Origin: CAJQHT01 sp038123275
GTDB lineage: Bacteria; Pseudomonadota; Alphaproteobacteria; Rickettsiales; UBA1997
NCBI GenBank assembly: GCA_038123275.1
Contig: JAYORG010000001.1
Span: 62,001 to 126,000, forward strand
Direction: 5' to 3'
Length of the DNA stretch: 64,000 nt
Shown here one piece after another: positions 16,159 through 24,651 of the stretch. The notes beneath the pieces were generated by a model. It was given only the letters and a program-made list of their open reading frames with translations, searched no databases and was not told the DNA's origin. The number at the start of each line of letters is the position of its first letter. Position 1 is the stretch's first letter. The position numbers were made by a program, and so were the translations under genes.

Positions 16159-17343
16159 TTAATTTTTATTAAAAAACTCTTTTATTCTTTTTACTGTTTC
16201 AACAGTTTTTTCTTTGTCATGAATTAAAGAAAATCTAACATATCCCTCACCATTGCTACCAAAGCTGCTTCCTGGTGATAATGCAACGCCAGATTGTTTT
16301 ATTAGATTGTCACAAAATTCAAAAGAATTCATATGTTTAAATTGATCTGGAATTTTAGCCCATAAAAACATGGTAGCTTTTGGTAAATTAACCTCCCAAT
16401 TTAATTCTTTCTTTAATTCTTTTGCTAAAAATTGAGCTCTTTTAAAATAAATTGATCTAATATTTATTAAATAATCATCACTTTTTTCACTCATAGCATC
16501 AATAGATACAAGTTGCAAAGGCATAAATGAGCCATAATCAAGATATGATTTAATTTTTTTCAAAGCGGCAATTAATTTTTTATTTCCAGCAGCAAATCCA
16601 ACCCGACATCCTGCCATGGAATAGCTTTTGCTTGTAGAAGTAAACTCAATAGCTATTTCTTTAGCATTTTTTACTTCTAAAACTGAAGGTGGTTTATTTT
16701 CTTCGCTATAGTAAATTTCACAATAAGCAAGATCAGATATTATGTAAATTTGATGTCTAATGCAAAAATCGACTAATTGTTCATAAAAATCTAATCCAAC
16801 TATGTCTGTTGTTGGGTTACAAGGGAAATTAACAATGACAGCTATTGGTTTTTCTCTTGAAGTTTCTACATGTTTTTTAAAATTTTCAAAAAATTGTTGT
16901 GGGTTTGGGTTATTTATGCTGACTGTTTTACTTTTAGCAATAATAAAGGCAAAAGTATGAATTGGATAGCTTGGGTTTGGTACAGCAATATGATTAGTAT
17001 GATCACTAATAGCAGTTGCTAAGCTAGTTAAACCTTCTTTGGCGCCAATTGTAACTAAGCTTTGTGTTTTATAGTCTAATTCAACATGGAATCTTCTTAA
17101 ATAATAGTCACAAAGCCCTTTTTTAAGTCTTTCCATGCCACCACTTACTGAATATCCATATAAGCTTGGATCTTTTGATAATTCTGTTAATTTTTCTATT
17201 ACGTGATCTGGTGGTGGTAAGTCTGGATTTCCCATGCCATAATCAATAATGTCTAAACCTCTATTTTTAGCATCAATTTTTAATTGATCAATTTCAGCAA
17301 AAATATAAGCAGGTAATATATTGGTTAAATGAAACTCACTCAT
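16159..17343 (-). CDS. PLP-dependent aminotransferase, AlaC-like
   Basis: A fold-type I class I/II aminotransferase of 394 residues. It has DYGMGNPDLPPP, SLVTIGAKEGL, VPNPSYPIH, NFPCNPTT and the PLP lysine in STSKSYSMAGCRVGF. The NPSYPIH and TIGAKEGL blocks are close to AlaC (glutamate-pyruvate aminotransferase); related enzymes act as diaminopimelate-pathway aminotransferases. It overlaps the aspS stop by one base (TAATG), so it is translationally coupled. Substrate specificity is not settled by sequence. Confidence 0.85.
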   Translation of the reverse strand: MSEFHLTNILPAYIFAEIDQLKIDAKNRGLDIIDYGMGNPDLPPPDHVIEKLTELSKDPSLYGYSVSGGMERLKKGLCDYYLRRFHVELDYKTQSLVTIGAKEGLTSLATAISDHTNHIAVPNPSYPIHTFAFIIAKSKTVSINNPNPQQFFENFKKHVETSREKPIAVIVNFPCNPTTDIVGLDFYEQLVDFCIRHQIYIISDLAYCEIYYSEENKPPSVLEVKNAKEIAIEFTSTSKSYSMAGCRVGFAAGNKKLIAALKKIKSYLDYGSFMPLQLVSIDAMSEKSDDYLINIRSIYFKRAQFLAKELKKELNWEVNLPKATMFLWAKIPDQFKHMNSFEFCDNLIKQSGVALSPGSSFGSNGEGYVRFSLIHDKEKTVETVKRIKEFFNKN

Positions 17344-19169
17344 TATTTTACGGCTTTAATATTTTGATCTTGTGAATCTTCTAATATTTCCTTAGCTTTT
17401 TGGCTAAGTTGTATGTTAAGTTCTTTTAATTGTTTTGCATCTACATTTGCTGGAGCATCCATCATTAAATCTTGAGCTTTGCCATTCATAGGAAAAGGTG
17501 TAACTTCACGTATATTTGGCTCATCTTGGAGAAGCATAATAATACGATCAATTCCAGGAGCAATTCCACCATGAGGGGGGGCACCATAAGCAAAAGCATT
17601 TAACATTGCACCAAATTCTTCTTCAACCACTTTTTTATCATAACCAGCAATTTTAAAGGCTTTATACATAATTTCTGGCTGGTGATTTCTAATAGCACCA
17701 CTTGATAATTCTACGCCATTACAAACAATATCATATTGGAAAGCTTTAATATCTAGAGGGTCTTTATTATTTAAGTCGTCAATTCCACCTTGTGGCATTG
17801 AAAATGGATTATGAGAGAAATCTATTTTATTGGTTTCTTCGTCTATTTCATACATAGGGAAGTCTACAACCCAGCAAAATTTATAAATATTTTGGTCAAT
17901 TAACTCTAAATCATTTCCAAGCTTATCACGTACCAACCCAGCAATTTTTGCAGCTTCTTTCTTACTTCCACAAGAGAAGAAAACAGCATCACCATTATTT
18001 AAATTAGCACTTTTTTTCAATTTATCTAAGCGATCTTGATCTAATAATTTAGCAATTGGTCCTTTAGCAACCCCTTGTTCATCAAAAATAATGTAAGCCA
18101 AGCCTTTGGCACCATTATTTTGAGCAAATTCTATGGTTTTATCATAAAAAGAGCGTGCTTTATCATGGCATTTTGGAGTTGGAATTGCTCTAATTACAGC
18201 GCCTTTTTTAATGGCGCCAGCAAATATACCAAACCCTGATGACTCAAAAATTTCAGTGCCATCTGATATTTCTATTGGGTTTCTTAAATCTGGTTTGTCG
18301 TTACCGTATTTAAGCATAGCAGTTTCATAATCAATTTGAGGAAAATCTTCTTTTGCTATTTTTTTAGTGCCAAATTTATCAAAAATATCTTTTAAAAGTG
18401 GTTCAATTACTTCAAAAATTTCTTCTTGAGTTACAAATGACATTTCCATGTCTAGCTGGTAAAATTCTGGTGCGCGATCAGCTCTTAAATCTTCATCTCT
18501 AAAACAAGGGGCAATTTGAAAATATTTATCAAACCCAGAAACCATTAATAATTGTTTAAATTGTTGTGGCGCTTGAGGTAGAGCATAAAATTTGCCAGCA
18601 TGTAAGCGGCTAGGAACTAAATAGTCACGAGCTCCTTCAGGAGAAGATGCTGTAAGAATTGGAGTTTGGATTTCTAAGAATCCTTTTTTCACCATTTCTT
18701 GTCTGATAAAGCTGATAACTTCGCTTCTAAGTATGATATTTTTATGAGATTTTTCGCGTCTAAGATCTAAAAAACGATATTTTAATCTTAAATCTTCCGG
18801 ATAATTTTCGTGTGAATCACTAACCTGAAAAGGAATTTGTTTTGCAGCTGATTCAATTAATAGTTCTTCAATTTTAACTTCTATTTCTCCAGTTGAAATA
18901 TTTTTATTAATTAATTCATCTTCTCTTTTTAAAACACTACCTTGTATTGTAATAACGGATTCAAGTTTGATATGAGAAATTTCATCTAAGTTAAGAGAGG
19001 TATTTTCTTCATCAATTACTAGCTGGGTAATGCCAAAATGATCTCTTAAATCAATAAAAATTAATCCACCATGGTCTCTCTTAGAGTGTACCCATCCAGA
19101 TAATTTTACTTTATTGTTAACATTTTTTTTATTTAATTGCCCACAATTATGGGTTCTGTATTTGTACAT
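17343..19169 (-). CDS. aspS: Aspartyl-tRNA synthetase
   Basis: Bacterial-type AspRS of 608 residues: an N-terminal OB anticodon-binding domain (VKLSGWVHSKRDHGGLIF), the class II core with motif 2 FRDEDLRADR, a GAD insertion domain, and motif 3 GIAPGIDRIIMLL. H33 in KRDHGG falls at the position where non-discriminating enzymes such as that of Pseudomonas aeruginosa carry histidine and E. coli carries leucine. This suggests it also charges tRNA-Asn for later amidation by GatCAB. It is in an operon virB3-aspS-aminotransferase. Confidence 0.96.
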   Translation of the reverse strand: MYKYRTHNCGQLNKKNVNNKVKLSGWVHSKRDHGGLIFIDLRDHFGITQLVIDEENTSLNLDEISHIKLESVITIQGSVLKREDELINKNISTGEIEVKIEELLIESAAKQIPFQVSDSHENYPEDLRLKYRFLDLRREKSHKNIILRSEVISFIRQEMVKKGFLEIQTPILTASSPEGARDYLVPSRLHAGKFYALPQAPQQFKQLLMVSGFDKYFQIAPCFRDEDLRADRAPEFYQLDMEMSFVTQEEIFEVIEPLLKDIFDKFGTKKIAKEDFPQIDYETAMLKYGNDKPDLRNPIEISDGTEIFESSGFGIFAGAIKKGAVIRAIPTPKCHDKARSFYDKTIEFAQNNGAKGLAYIIFDEQGVAKGPIAKLLDQDRLDKLKKSANLNNGDAVFFSCGSKKEAAKIAGLVRDKLGNDLELIDQNIYKFCWVVDFPMYEIDEETNKIDFSHNPFSMPQGGIDDLNNKDPLDIKAFQYDIVCNGVELSSGAIRNHQPEIMYKAFKIAGYDKKVVEEEFGAMLNAFAYGAPPHGGIAPGIDRIIMLLQDEPNIREVTPFPMNGKAQDLMMDAPANVDAKQLKELNIQLSQKAKEILEDSQDQNIKAVK

Positions 19170-19190
19170 TTGTTGGTTTAAGGTAGTTGG

Positions 19191-19490
19191 TTAATAAACA
19201 TCATAAGAGTTGGTGCCAGAGTAATACATTCTATTACCACAAATATTAAATTTAGAATATTTCATTAAGAATAACTCTAATGCTCTGGGTTCTTTTAAGC
19301 ATAGAAGATAACATAGGCCATGAATAACAGGCATCATTACCAAAAGATATACAAATTGCTCAGTAATAATAAAAACAAGCAATGAAACCAAGCCATTTAT
19401 TGAAGCAAAATTATAGGTAACACCAAACATCATTGGTGGACGAGTTAAGCCTAAAAATAGTGAATCACTGGATATTTTTCCATCAGCCAT
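19191..19490 (-). CDS. virB3: Type IV secretion system protein VirB3
   Basis: A 99-residue inner-membrane protein with the family signature LFLGLTRPPMMFGVTY near the N-terminus, two hydrophobic segments (about 30-50 and 50-68) and KEPRALELFLMKYSKF after them. VirB3 works with the VirB4 ATPase in pilus biogenesis and secretion. In most systems virB4 follows directly; here aspS follows after 21 bp. This is consistent with the scattered T4SS genes of Rickettsiales. Confidence 0.93.
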   Translation of the reverse strand: MADGKISSDSLFLGLTRPPMMFGVTYNFASINGLVSLLVFIITEQFVYLLVMMPVIHGLCYLLCLKEPRALELFLMKYSKFNICGNRMYYSGTNSYDVY

Positions 19491-19513
19491 TTTTAATAAA
19501 AATCTATTTTAAA

Positions 19514-19544
19514 TTGACAATTTGTTACATTCAAATTATATAAT
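19514..19544 (+). promoter_or_regulatory. Possible aatA-coaX promoter
   Basis: TTGACA (19514-19519) followed by TATATA at 17-bp spacing (19537-19542), which overlaps TATAAT at 19-bp spacing (19539-19544). It would give a leader of about 110 nt before aatA. Confidence 0.5.
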
Positions 19545-19661
19545 GGTTACGCTTAAAAGTCAATCTATAAAAGACTGCCTGCATATCTAATTGTCACTTT
19601 AAAATGATAATTAATAATAAGTTTATAATTTTACAAATTTACTAATAATTTAAAAACAATA

Positions 19662-20885
19662 ATGTCTTTTTTATCAAATAATTTATCTAATATTAAGCCA
19701 TCTCCAACTATTGCTGTTAGCACTAAAGCTGCAGAGTTAAAAGCACAAGGTAAAGACATTATAGGTCTTGGTATGGGAGAGCCAGACTTCGATACTCCAA
19801 ATAATATTAAACAAGCTGCAATTAAGGCTATTAATGAAGGAGATACTAAATATACAGCTGTTGATGGTACTGTTGCTTTGAAAAAAGCTATTATTCAAAA
19901 GTTTAAAAGAGATAATAACCTTGATTATGAATTAAACCAAATTACCGTTGGAACTGGTGCCAAACAGGTTTTATATAATGCTTTTATGGCTACTTTAAAT
20001 GAAGGTGATGAAGTTATTATACCAGCGCCTTATTGGGTTTCTTATCCTGATATGGTTCTTTTGGCTGGAGGAACACCGGTTATTGTTGATGGTAAATCAC
20101 AGAATAATTTTAAAATTACTCCTCAAGCGTTAAAAGAGAAAATTACTGATAAAACCAAATGGCTGCTTTTAAACTCACCAAGTAATCCAACTGGATCTTG
20201 CTATACGGCAGATGAGTTGCAAGATTTAGCTAATGTACTTTTAGAATATCCACATGTACATATTTTGGTCGATGACATGTATGAGCATTTAATTTTTGAT
20301 AATTTAAAATTTGCTACAATTGCTAGTGTAGAGCCAAAGTTAAAAAATAGAACATTAACTGTTAATGGTGTTTCCAAAGCTTATGCAATGACTGGTTGGA
20401 GAATTGGTTTTGCCGCAGGAGAGCCTTCTTTAATTAAAGCAATTGCTAAAATTCAGTCTCAAAGTACTTCTAGCCCTTCTTCAATTAGCCAAGCAGCCAG
20501 TGTAGAAGCTTTAACTGGTACTCAAGATTATCTAAAAGGTAATGTTGAAATATTTCAAGGAAGAAGAGATATGGTGGTTAACTTGCTTAATAATATTGAT
20601 GGCATTGAGTGTAATACTCCAAATGGTGCTTTTTATGTTTTCCCATCTTGCCAAGATATTTTTGGTAAAAAAACCAAGTCTGGTCAAATAATTAATAGCT
20701 GTACAGATTTTGCTACTTACTTATTAGAAGAAGCATTAGTTGCTGTTGTTCCTGGAATTGCTTTTGGTGCACCTGGTTTCTTTAGAATTTCTTATGCTGC
20801 TTCAGAAGAATTTTTAAACAATGCTATGCAAAGAATTACAAAAGCTTGTCAGATTTTAGAAGGAGAAGCTAGAGCTTCTGCTTAA
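19662..20885 (+). CDS. aatA: Aspartate aminotransferase (class Ib)
   Basis: A 407-residue aminotransferase close to rickettsial and other alphaproteobacterial AatA: LGMGEPDFDTP, KYTAVDGT, the NSPSNPTG motif, and the PLP lysine in VNGVSKAYAMTGWRIGFAAG. It interconverts aspartate/oxaloacetate with glutamate/2-oxoglutarate; class Ib members can also transaminate prephenate. It is followed 15 bp later by coaX. Confidence 0.93.
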   Translation: MSFLSNNLSNIKPSPTIAVSTKAAELKAQGKDIIGLGMGEPDFDTPNNIKQAAIKAINEGDTKYTAVDGTVALKKAIIQKFKRDNNLDYELNQITVGTGAKQVLYNAFMATLNEGDEVIIPAPYWVSYPDMVLLAGGTPVIVDGKSQNNFKITPQALKEKITDKTKWLLLNSPSNPTGSCYTADELQDLANVLLEYPHVHILVDDMYEHLIFDNLKFATIASVEPKLKNRTLTVNGVSKAYAMTGWRIGFAAGEPSLIKAIAKIQSQSTSSPSSISQAASVEALTGTQDYLKGNVEIFQGRRDMVVNLLNNIDGIECNTPNGAFYVFPSCQDIFGKKTKSGQIINSCTDFATYLLEEALVAVVPGIAFGAPGFFRISYAASEEFLNNAMQRITKACQILEGEARASA

Positions 20886-20900
20886 TTTCAATTATCTACA

Positions 20901-21680
20901 ATGTTATTAGCAATAGATATTGGTAACAGTAATATAACCTTTGGTTTATTTGAGGGTAATAACTTAACTAATCAATATCGTATTGTTAGTGATTTGAGTA
21001 AAGATCATGAATCATACGCTCTTGATATTGTAGAGTTGCTCTTAAATGACAATATTGACTGCCTTAAAATTACAGATGTTATTATTGCTTCTGTTTCACC
21101 CAATTTAACAAAAATTATTAAATTAGCTCTGCTAAAATTTTATCAAAATAAAATTTTAGTTATTGGTGAAAATGGTTTTAATATTGATATTAATATTAAT
21201 TTAAAAAATAAGGAAGAAGTTGGAATAGATCGTTTAGTTAATGCAAAGGCTGCTTATAAGAAATATGGTGGTAATTTAATAGTTATTGATTTTGGCACGG
21301 CAACAACTTTTGATATAGTTGGCAATAAAGGAGAATATCTAGGTGGAGTTATTGCGCCGGGAGTTAATTTATCCATAAAAGCCTTACATGATATGACAGC
21401 AAAATTGCCAAATATTAAGGTTAGATATCAAAAAAATGTTATTGGCAAATCAACCAAAGAGGCTATGAATTCTGGAATTTATTTTGGTTATATTAGTCTA
21501 ATTGAAGGTTTAATTAAAAGAATCAAGAAAGAACATAAAAATAAAATGAAGGTTATTGTTACAGGTGGCTTATCAATATTATTTAGTGATGCAATTAAAG
21601 AGATAGATCATGTGGAGTCTGACTTGATATTGAATGGATTAAATTTAGTATTTATTAACAATAATCTATTGCAAAGTTAA
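20901..21680 (+). CDS. coaX: Type III pantothenate kinase
   Basis: CoaX catalyses the first step of coenzyme A synthesis and needs a monovalent cation. The 259-residue protein has the ASKHA-fold motifs LLAIDIGNSNITFGLF at the N-terminus, GIDRLVNAKAAYKKYG, IDFGTATTFD and LGGVIAPGVNLSIKAL. Presence of the gene implies that the organism makes CoA from pantothenate rather than importing it late in the pathway. Confidence 0.95.
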   Translation: MLLAIDIGNSNITFGLFEGNNLTNQYRIVSDLSKDHESYALDIVELLLNDNIDCLKITDVIIASVSPNLTKIIKLALLKFYQNKILVIGENGFNIDININLKNKEEVGIDRLVNAKAAYKKYGGNLIVIDFGTATTFDIVGNKGEYLGGVIAPGVNLSIKALHDMTAKLPNIKVRYQKNVIGKSTKEAMNSGIYFGYISLIEGLIKRIKKEHKNKMKVIVTGGLSILFSDAIKEIDHVESDLILNGLNLVFINNNLLQS

Positions 21681-21741
21681 TATTACTATGTAATGTTATG
21701 TTAAATTATTGTAACTTACAAAAAAGGTAAACTAAAAGCTA

Positions 21742-21808
21742 AATTTAGTAGTTATAAATGGATAATTATGCTGTATTAGTATTAATTAGTTGCCTTTATG
21801 TAAGCACC
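21742..21808. repeat. Dispersed intergenic repeat, copy 1 (similar to 44569-44635)
   Basis: About 66 bp that aligns end to end, with mismatches, to 44569-44635. Shared blocks are ATTTAGTAG, ATAATnnTGCT, TTAATTnGTTGCC and GTAAG near the end. It sits 30 bp before the start of the next gene. It may be a decayed repeat or a shared upstream element. Confidence 0.45.
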
Positions 21809-21836
21809 ATTACATTTTAAGATAAATATTTTCTTT

Positions 21837-22763
21837 ATGCAAAAGTCGCTATTATTTATATTCATTTTTAATCTGGCATTTTGGCATAATAATTTTGCTG
21901 CTCATAGCTACACAGATGTAGATTCTTTAAGTTCTGATATCGATTCTCTTTCTTCGTTTACAAGTTCTATGATTACCACATTAGAGGGCTATGATGTAAA
22001 TGTTAGTAGTGACTTAACGGCTGCAACTACTATTACTACTGATCTTGCAGATTTTGCTAGTAATGGGGCAACATTTACAGATATAGATCTTAATAATTTA
22101 CCAGCTAGTTTAGAAGGAACCGTTCTTGATAGCACTTCATCTTTTGGTAGTGAAATAGCTACCTTGGTAGGTGATTATTCTGATGTTGACACTTTAGTTA
22201 ATGATAGTGACCTTAATGATAATAATCACTTAATTGATGGTTTGGTTTCTACTTTAGGTGATAGTTTAAATTTAATTTCTTCTTGGCAATCAGATATTGC
22301 TGTTGCTCAAACTTATCTTATTTCTATCTTACCAATAACAGATGTTCCTGACATTGATATAGCTATTGATAATGTTGATATAATTACGGATTTACCAGAT
22401 ATTGCCAGTGAAGATGTTTTGCAGATAGAGTCGGATATACAAGAGGTTGCTAGTATTGATGATGCTATTAACGTAGAGGGTGATTTTATGGATGTTGATT
22501 CTTCATTGGCACTTAATAGTGAGTCTGGTGATTTAGTAGTTAATGATTTAGAAGATGATGGTATTGTCATGGATTACGAAATTAACCCTGACTCTAATAG
22601 TATAAGTGCAGATAATTTTAAAACAGAAAAATTTTCAATGAATAATGTAGAATCTGGGAATTTTGATAGTTCTCCTGTTCAATTAAGGAGTGTTAACATG
22701 CAAATAGGAGGTGTTAAAAATCAGTTCAGATCTTATGTTGAGAATAGATTGAAGGCTTGGTAA
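21837..22763 (+). CDS. Acidic exported protein of unknown function
   Basis: A 308-residue protein with a hydrophobic signal-like start (about residues 1-22, cleavage near FAAHS) followed by a strongly acidic, Ser/Asp/Val-rich body. The N-terminal part has DSL/SDIDSL-type motifs; the later part has alternating short hydrophobic and Asp/Glu stretches. The last 30 residues are more basic. There is no lipobox cysteine and no family I recognise. It overlaps the next gene by one base (TAATG), so the two products are probably made together. I infer that it is the substrate or partner of the downstream outer-membrane protein. Confidence 0.75.
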   Translation: MQKSLLFIFIFNLAFWHNNFAAHSYTDVDSLSSDIDSLSSFTSSMITTLEGYDVNVSSDLTAATTITTDLADFASNGATFTDIDLNNLPASLEGTVLDSTSSFGSEIATLVGDYSDVDTLVNDSDLNDNNHLIDGLVSTLGDSLNLISSWQSDIAVAQTYLISILPITDVPDIDIAIDNVDIITDLPDIASEDVLQIESDIQEVASIDDAINVEGDFMDVDSSLALNSESGDLVVNDLEDDGIVMDYEINPDSNSISADNFKTEKFSMNNVESGNFDSSPVQLRSVNMQIGGVKNQFRSYVENRLKAW

Positions 22764-24559
22764 TGAGTAAGTATTTTATCTTTATATTTCTGGTTATTTT
22801 TTCTTTATCCTCTAATAAGATTTATGCTAATGATGATTCTCAATCATTTATATTTAAAAGCGGTAGAGATTTGGTAGAAGGCTCTTCAGGAGAAATAGAG
22901 ATTATAACGCAAAAATACCAAGATCATGACAGACTTATCTTTGATGTAACTGATGTTAGCGCTACATTCAAATCTTTTGCTAGCAATGACACTAATCTAT
23001 TAATCATAGAAATAAATAATACTAATATTGACAATATTGATGATTTAGAATCATTCAATAATGACCTTATATCTAGTGTTAGCTATAAATCTGGATTAAA
23101 ATCAGGTGTAATTTTATTTCTTAAGATGAAGAAATCATTTAAGATTAAAAAGTCTTTATATTTTATTCCTTTGGATAAATATGTTAAAAGATTTGTAGTT
23201 GATATTAAGGTTGATGATATTAAAGAAAGTGACAATCTTACTTATAAGCCGCAAATACTAACTTCCAAACAACAGCTTGGATATAAATATTTCTTTGCCA
23301 AAGATTATCACGAATCTTACAAATATTTTATGCAAGATTATTTGGATAAAGAAAAAGAAGGTCTAAATAATGTTGAAAATATAATGAATTTAGGTGATGT
23401 ATCATTTGAATTAAAAGAATATTATGATGCCATCTATTATTACAATAAATTATTAGAAGAAAGACCTGATGCTAACAGGATTAGATTGAAATTAGCACAA
23501 TCCTTGTTATTTGTTAATGATAGTAAGAGGGCACAAAGGCATATTAATTATTTAATAAAATCAAAGCCACCAAAGAAAATTAGAAATGGTTTGGATTCTT
23601 TATTAAAAAAACTTAAAAATCATAAAGATTGGAAAGGAACAGTTGCTTTGGGGTATACATTTAATGATAATATTACTGGAATATCTGCTTCTGATTCAGT
23701 TAGTTATACTAGGTCTGATACAGGTTTAACAGGGGTATTTAACCCTTATGAGCTTGGAATTGGCAAAAAAGAAGATCATGGTATAATTACTGCTGCTTCT
23801 TTGGATTATAACCCTGTAATTAATGAAGATTTTCGTTTTGAAAATAAAATATTATTTAGCAATATAGATTATTCTAGTGAAAATGAATATTCTAGTAGAG
23901 ATCTTTTGTTAAAGGTATCTCCAGTTTATTCAAAATATATTTCCAACAAAATGCTTACCCTTTCAACTCCTTTGATACTTAGTAAAACAAGGTTAGACTA
24001 TAATCCATATCGTGATTCTTATTCTTTAGGGTTAGCAGCTAGTTTAGCTATGAATAGCAAACTTAAACTTACATTCAAATATGATCAAACTCATAGTATT
24101 TATCAAAAATCTGACGATAAGGGGTTAAATAATATTTCTGATAAATATTCTAGTTCTGCTTTATATAGGATATTTGATGATGGTGATGTAATTTCTAAGT
24201 TATTTTTAATAATGACTTATAAAATGGAAGATAATGGCAATAGAAGAGATAATGCAGCCTTAAGTTTTGATTCTGATTCTATAATAGCAACTTTATATGC
24301 CATCGTTAATAAGAAGGTTAAATATTATCTATCAATATCTAAAACTGATAAGCAATATTCTGGTAATTATTCTTGGAATTCTTATGCTCGAGAAGATGAT
24401 TCAACAAAAATGATTAATGGTTTAATTTATAGTTTCAAATATGATGATAAAGATTTTGATTTAAGTATTAATCATCGATATGTACAAAATGATTCTAACA
24501 TGGAGTTATTTAAATATGATGCCAATTTATTTACTATAAAATTATCTCACGATTTTTAG
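22763..24559 (+). CDS. TPR plus outer-membrane beta-barrel protein, Slam (DUF560)-like
   Basis: A 598-residue protein from ATG 22763, with a signal peptide (about 1-24). Residues about 30-150 form a beta-rich region ending FIPLDKYVKRFVVDI, similar in feel to AMIN domains. Residues about 165-290 contain TPR-like helices (LGYKYFFAKDYHESYKYF; ELKEYYDAIYYYNKLLEE). From about 295 (WKGTVALGYTFNDNITG) to the end there are alternating amphipathic strands with a terminal LSHDF aromatic, typical of outer-membrane barrels. TPR followed by a barrel is the architecture of Slam (type XI secretion) proteins, which translocate surface proteins encoded beside them. The similarity is architectural, so the function is inferred. 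Confidence 0.65.
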   Translation: MSKYFIFIFLVIFSLSSNKIYANDDSQSFIFKSGRDLVEGSSGEIEIITQKYQDHDRLIFDVTDVSATFKSFASNDTNLLIIEINNTNIDNIDDLESFNNDLISSVSYKSGLKSGVILFLKMKKSFKIKKSLYFIPLDKYVKRFVVDIKVDDIKESDNLTYKPQILTSKQQLGYKYFFAKDYHESYKYFMQDYLDKEKEGLNNVENIMNLGDVSFELKEYYDAIYYYNKLLEERPDANRIRLKLAQSLLFVNDSKRAQRHINYLIKSKPPKKIRNGLDSLLKKLKNHKDWKGTVALGYTFNDNITGISASDSVSYTRSDTGLTGVFNPYELGIGKKEDHGIITAASLDYNPVINEDFRFENKILFSNIDYSSENEYSSRDLLLKVSPVYSKYISNKMLTLSTPLILSKTRLDYNPYRDSYSLGLAASLAMNSKLKLTFKYDQTHSIYQKSDDKGLNNISDKYSSSALYRIFDDGDVISKLFLIMTYKMEDNGNRRDNAALSFDSDSIIATLYAIVNKKVKYYLSISKTDKQYSGNYSWNSYAREDDSTKMINGLIYSFKYDDKDFDLSINHRYVQNDSNMELFKYDANLFTIKLSHDF

Positions 24560-24651
24560 ACGCTATTAACAAATAGCTAAAGATCTTTGACATTTTATCC
24601 TTTTATTCTACACTATCTTTTTCATAAATTTTCCAATTAAAATTATTGTCA

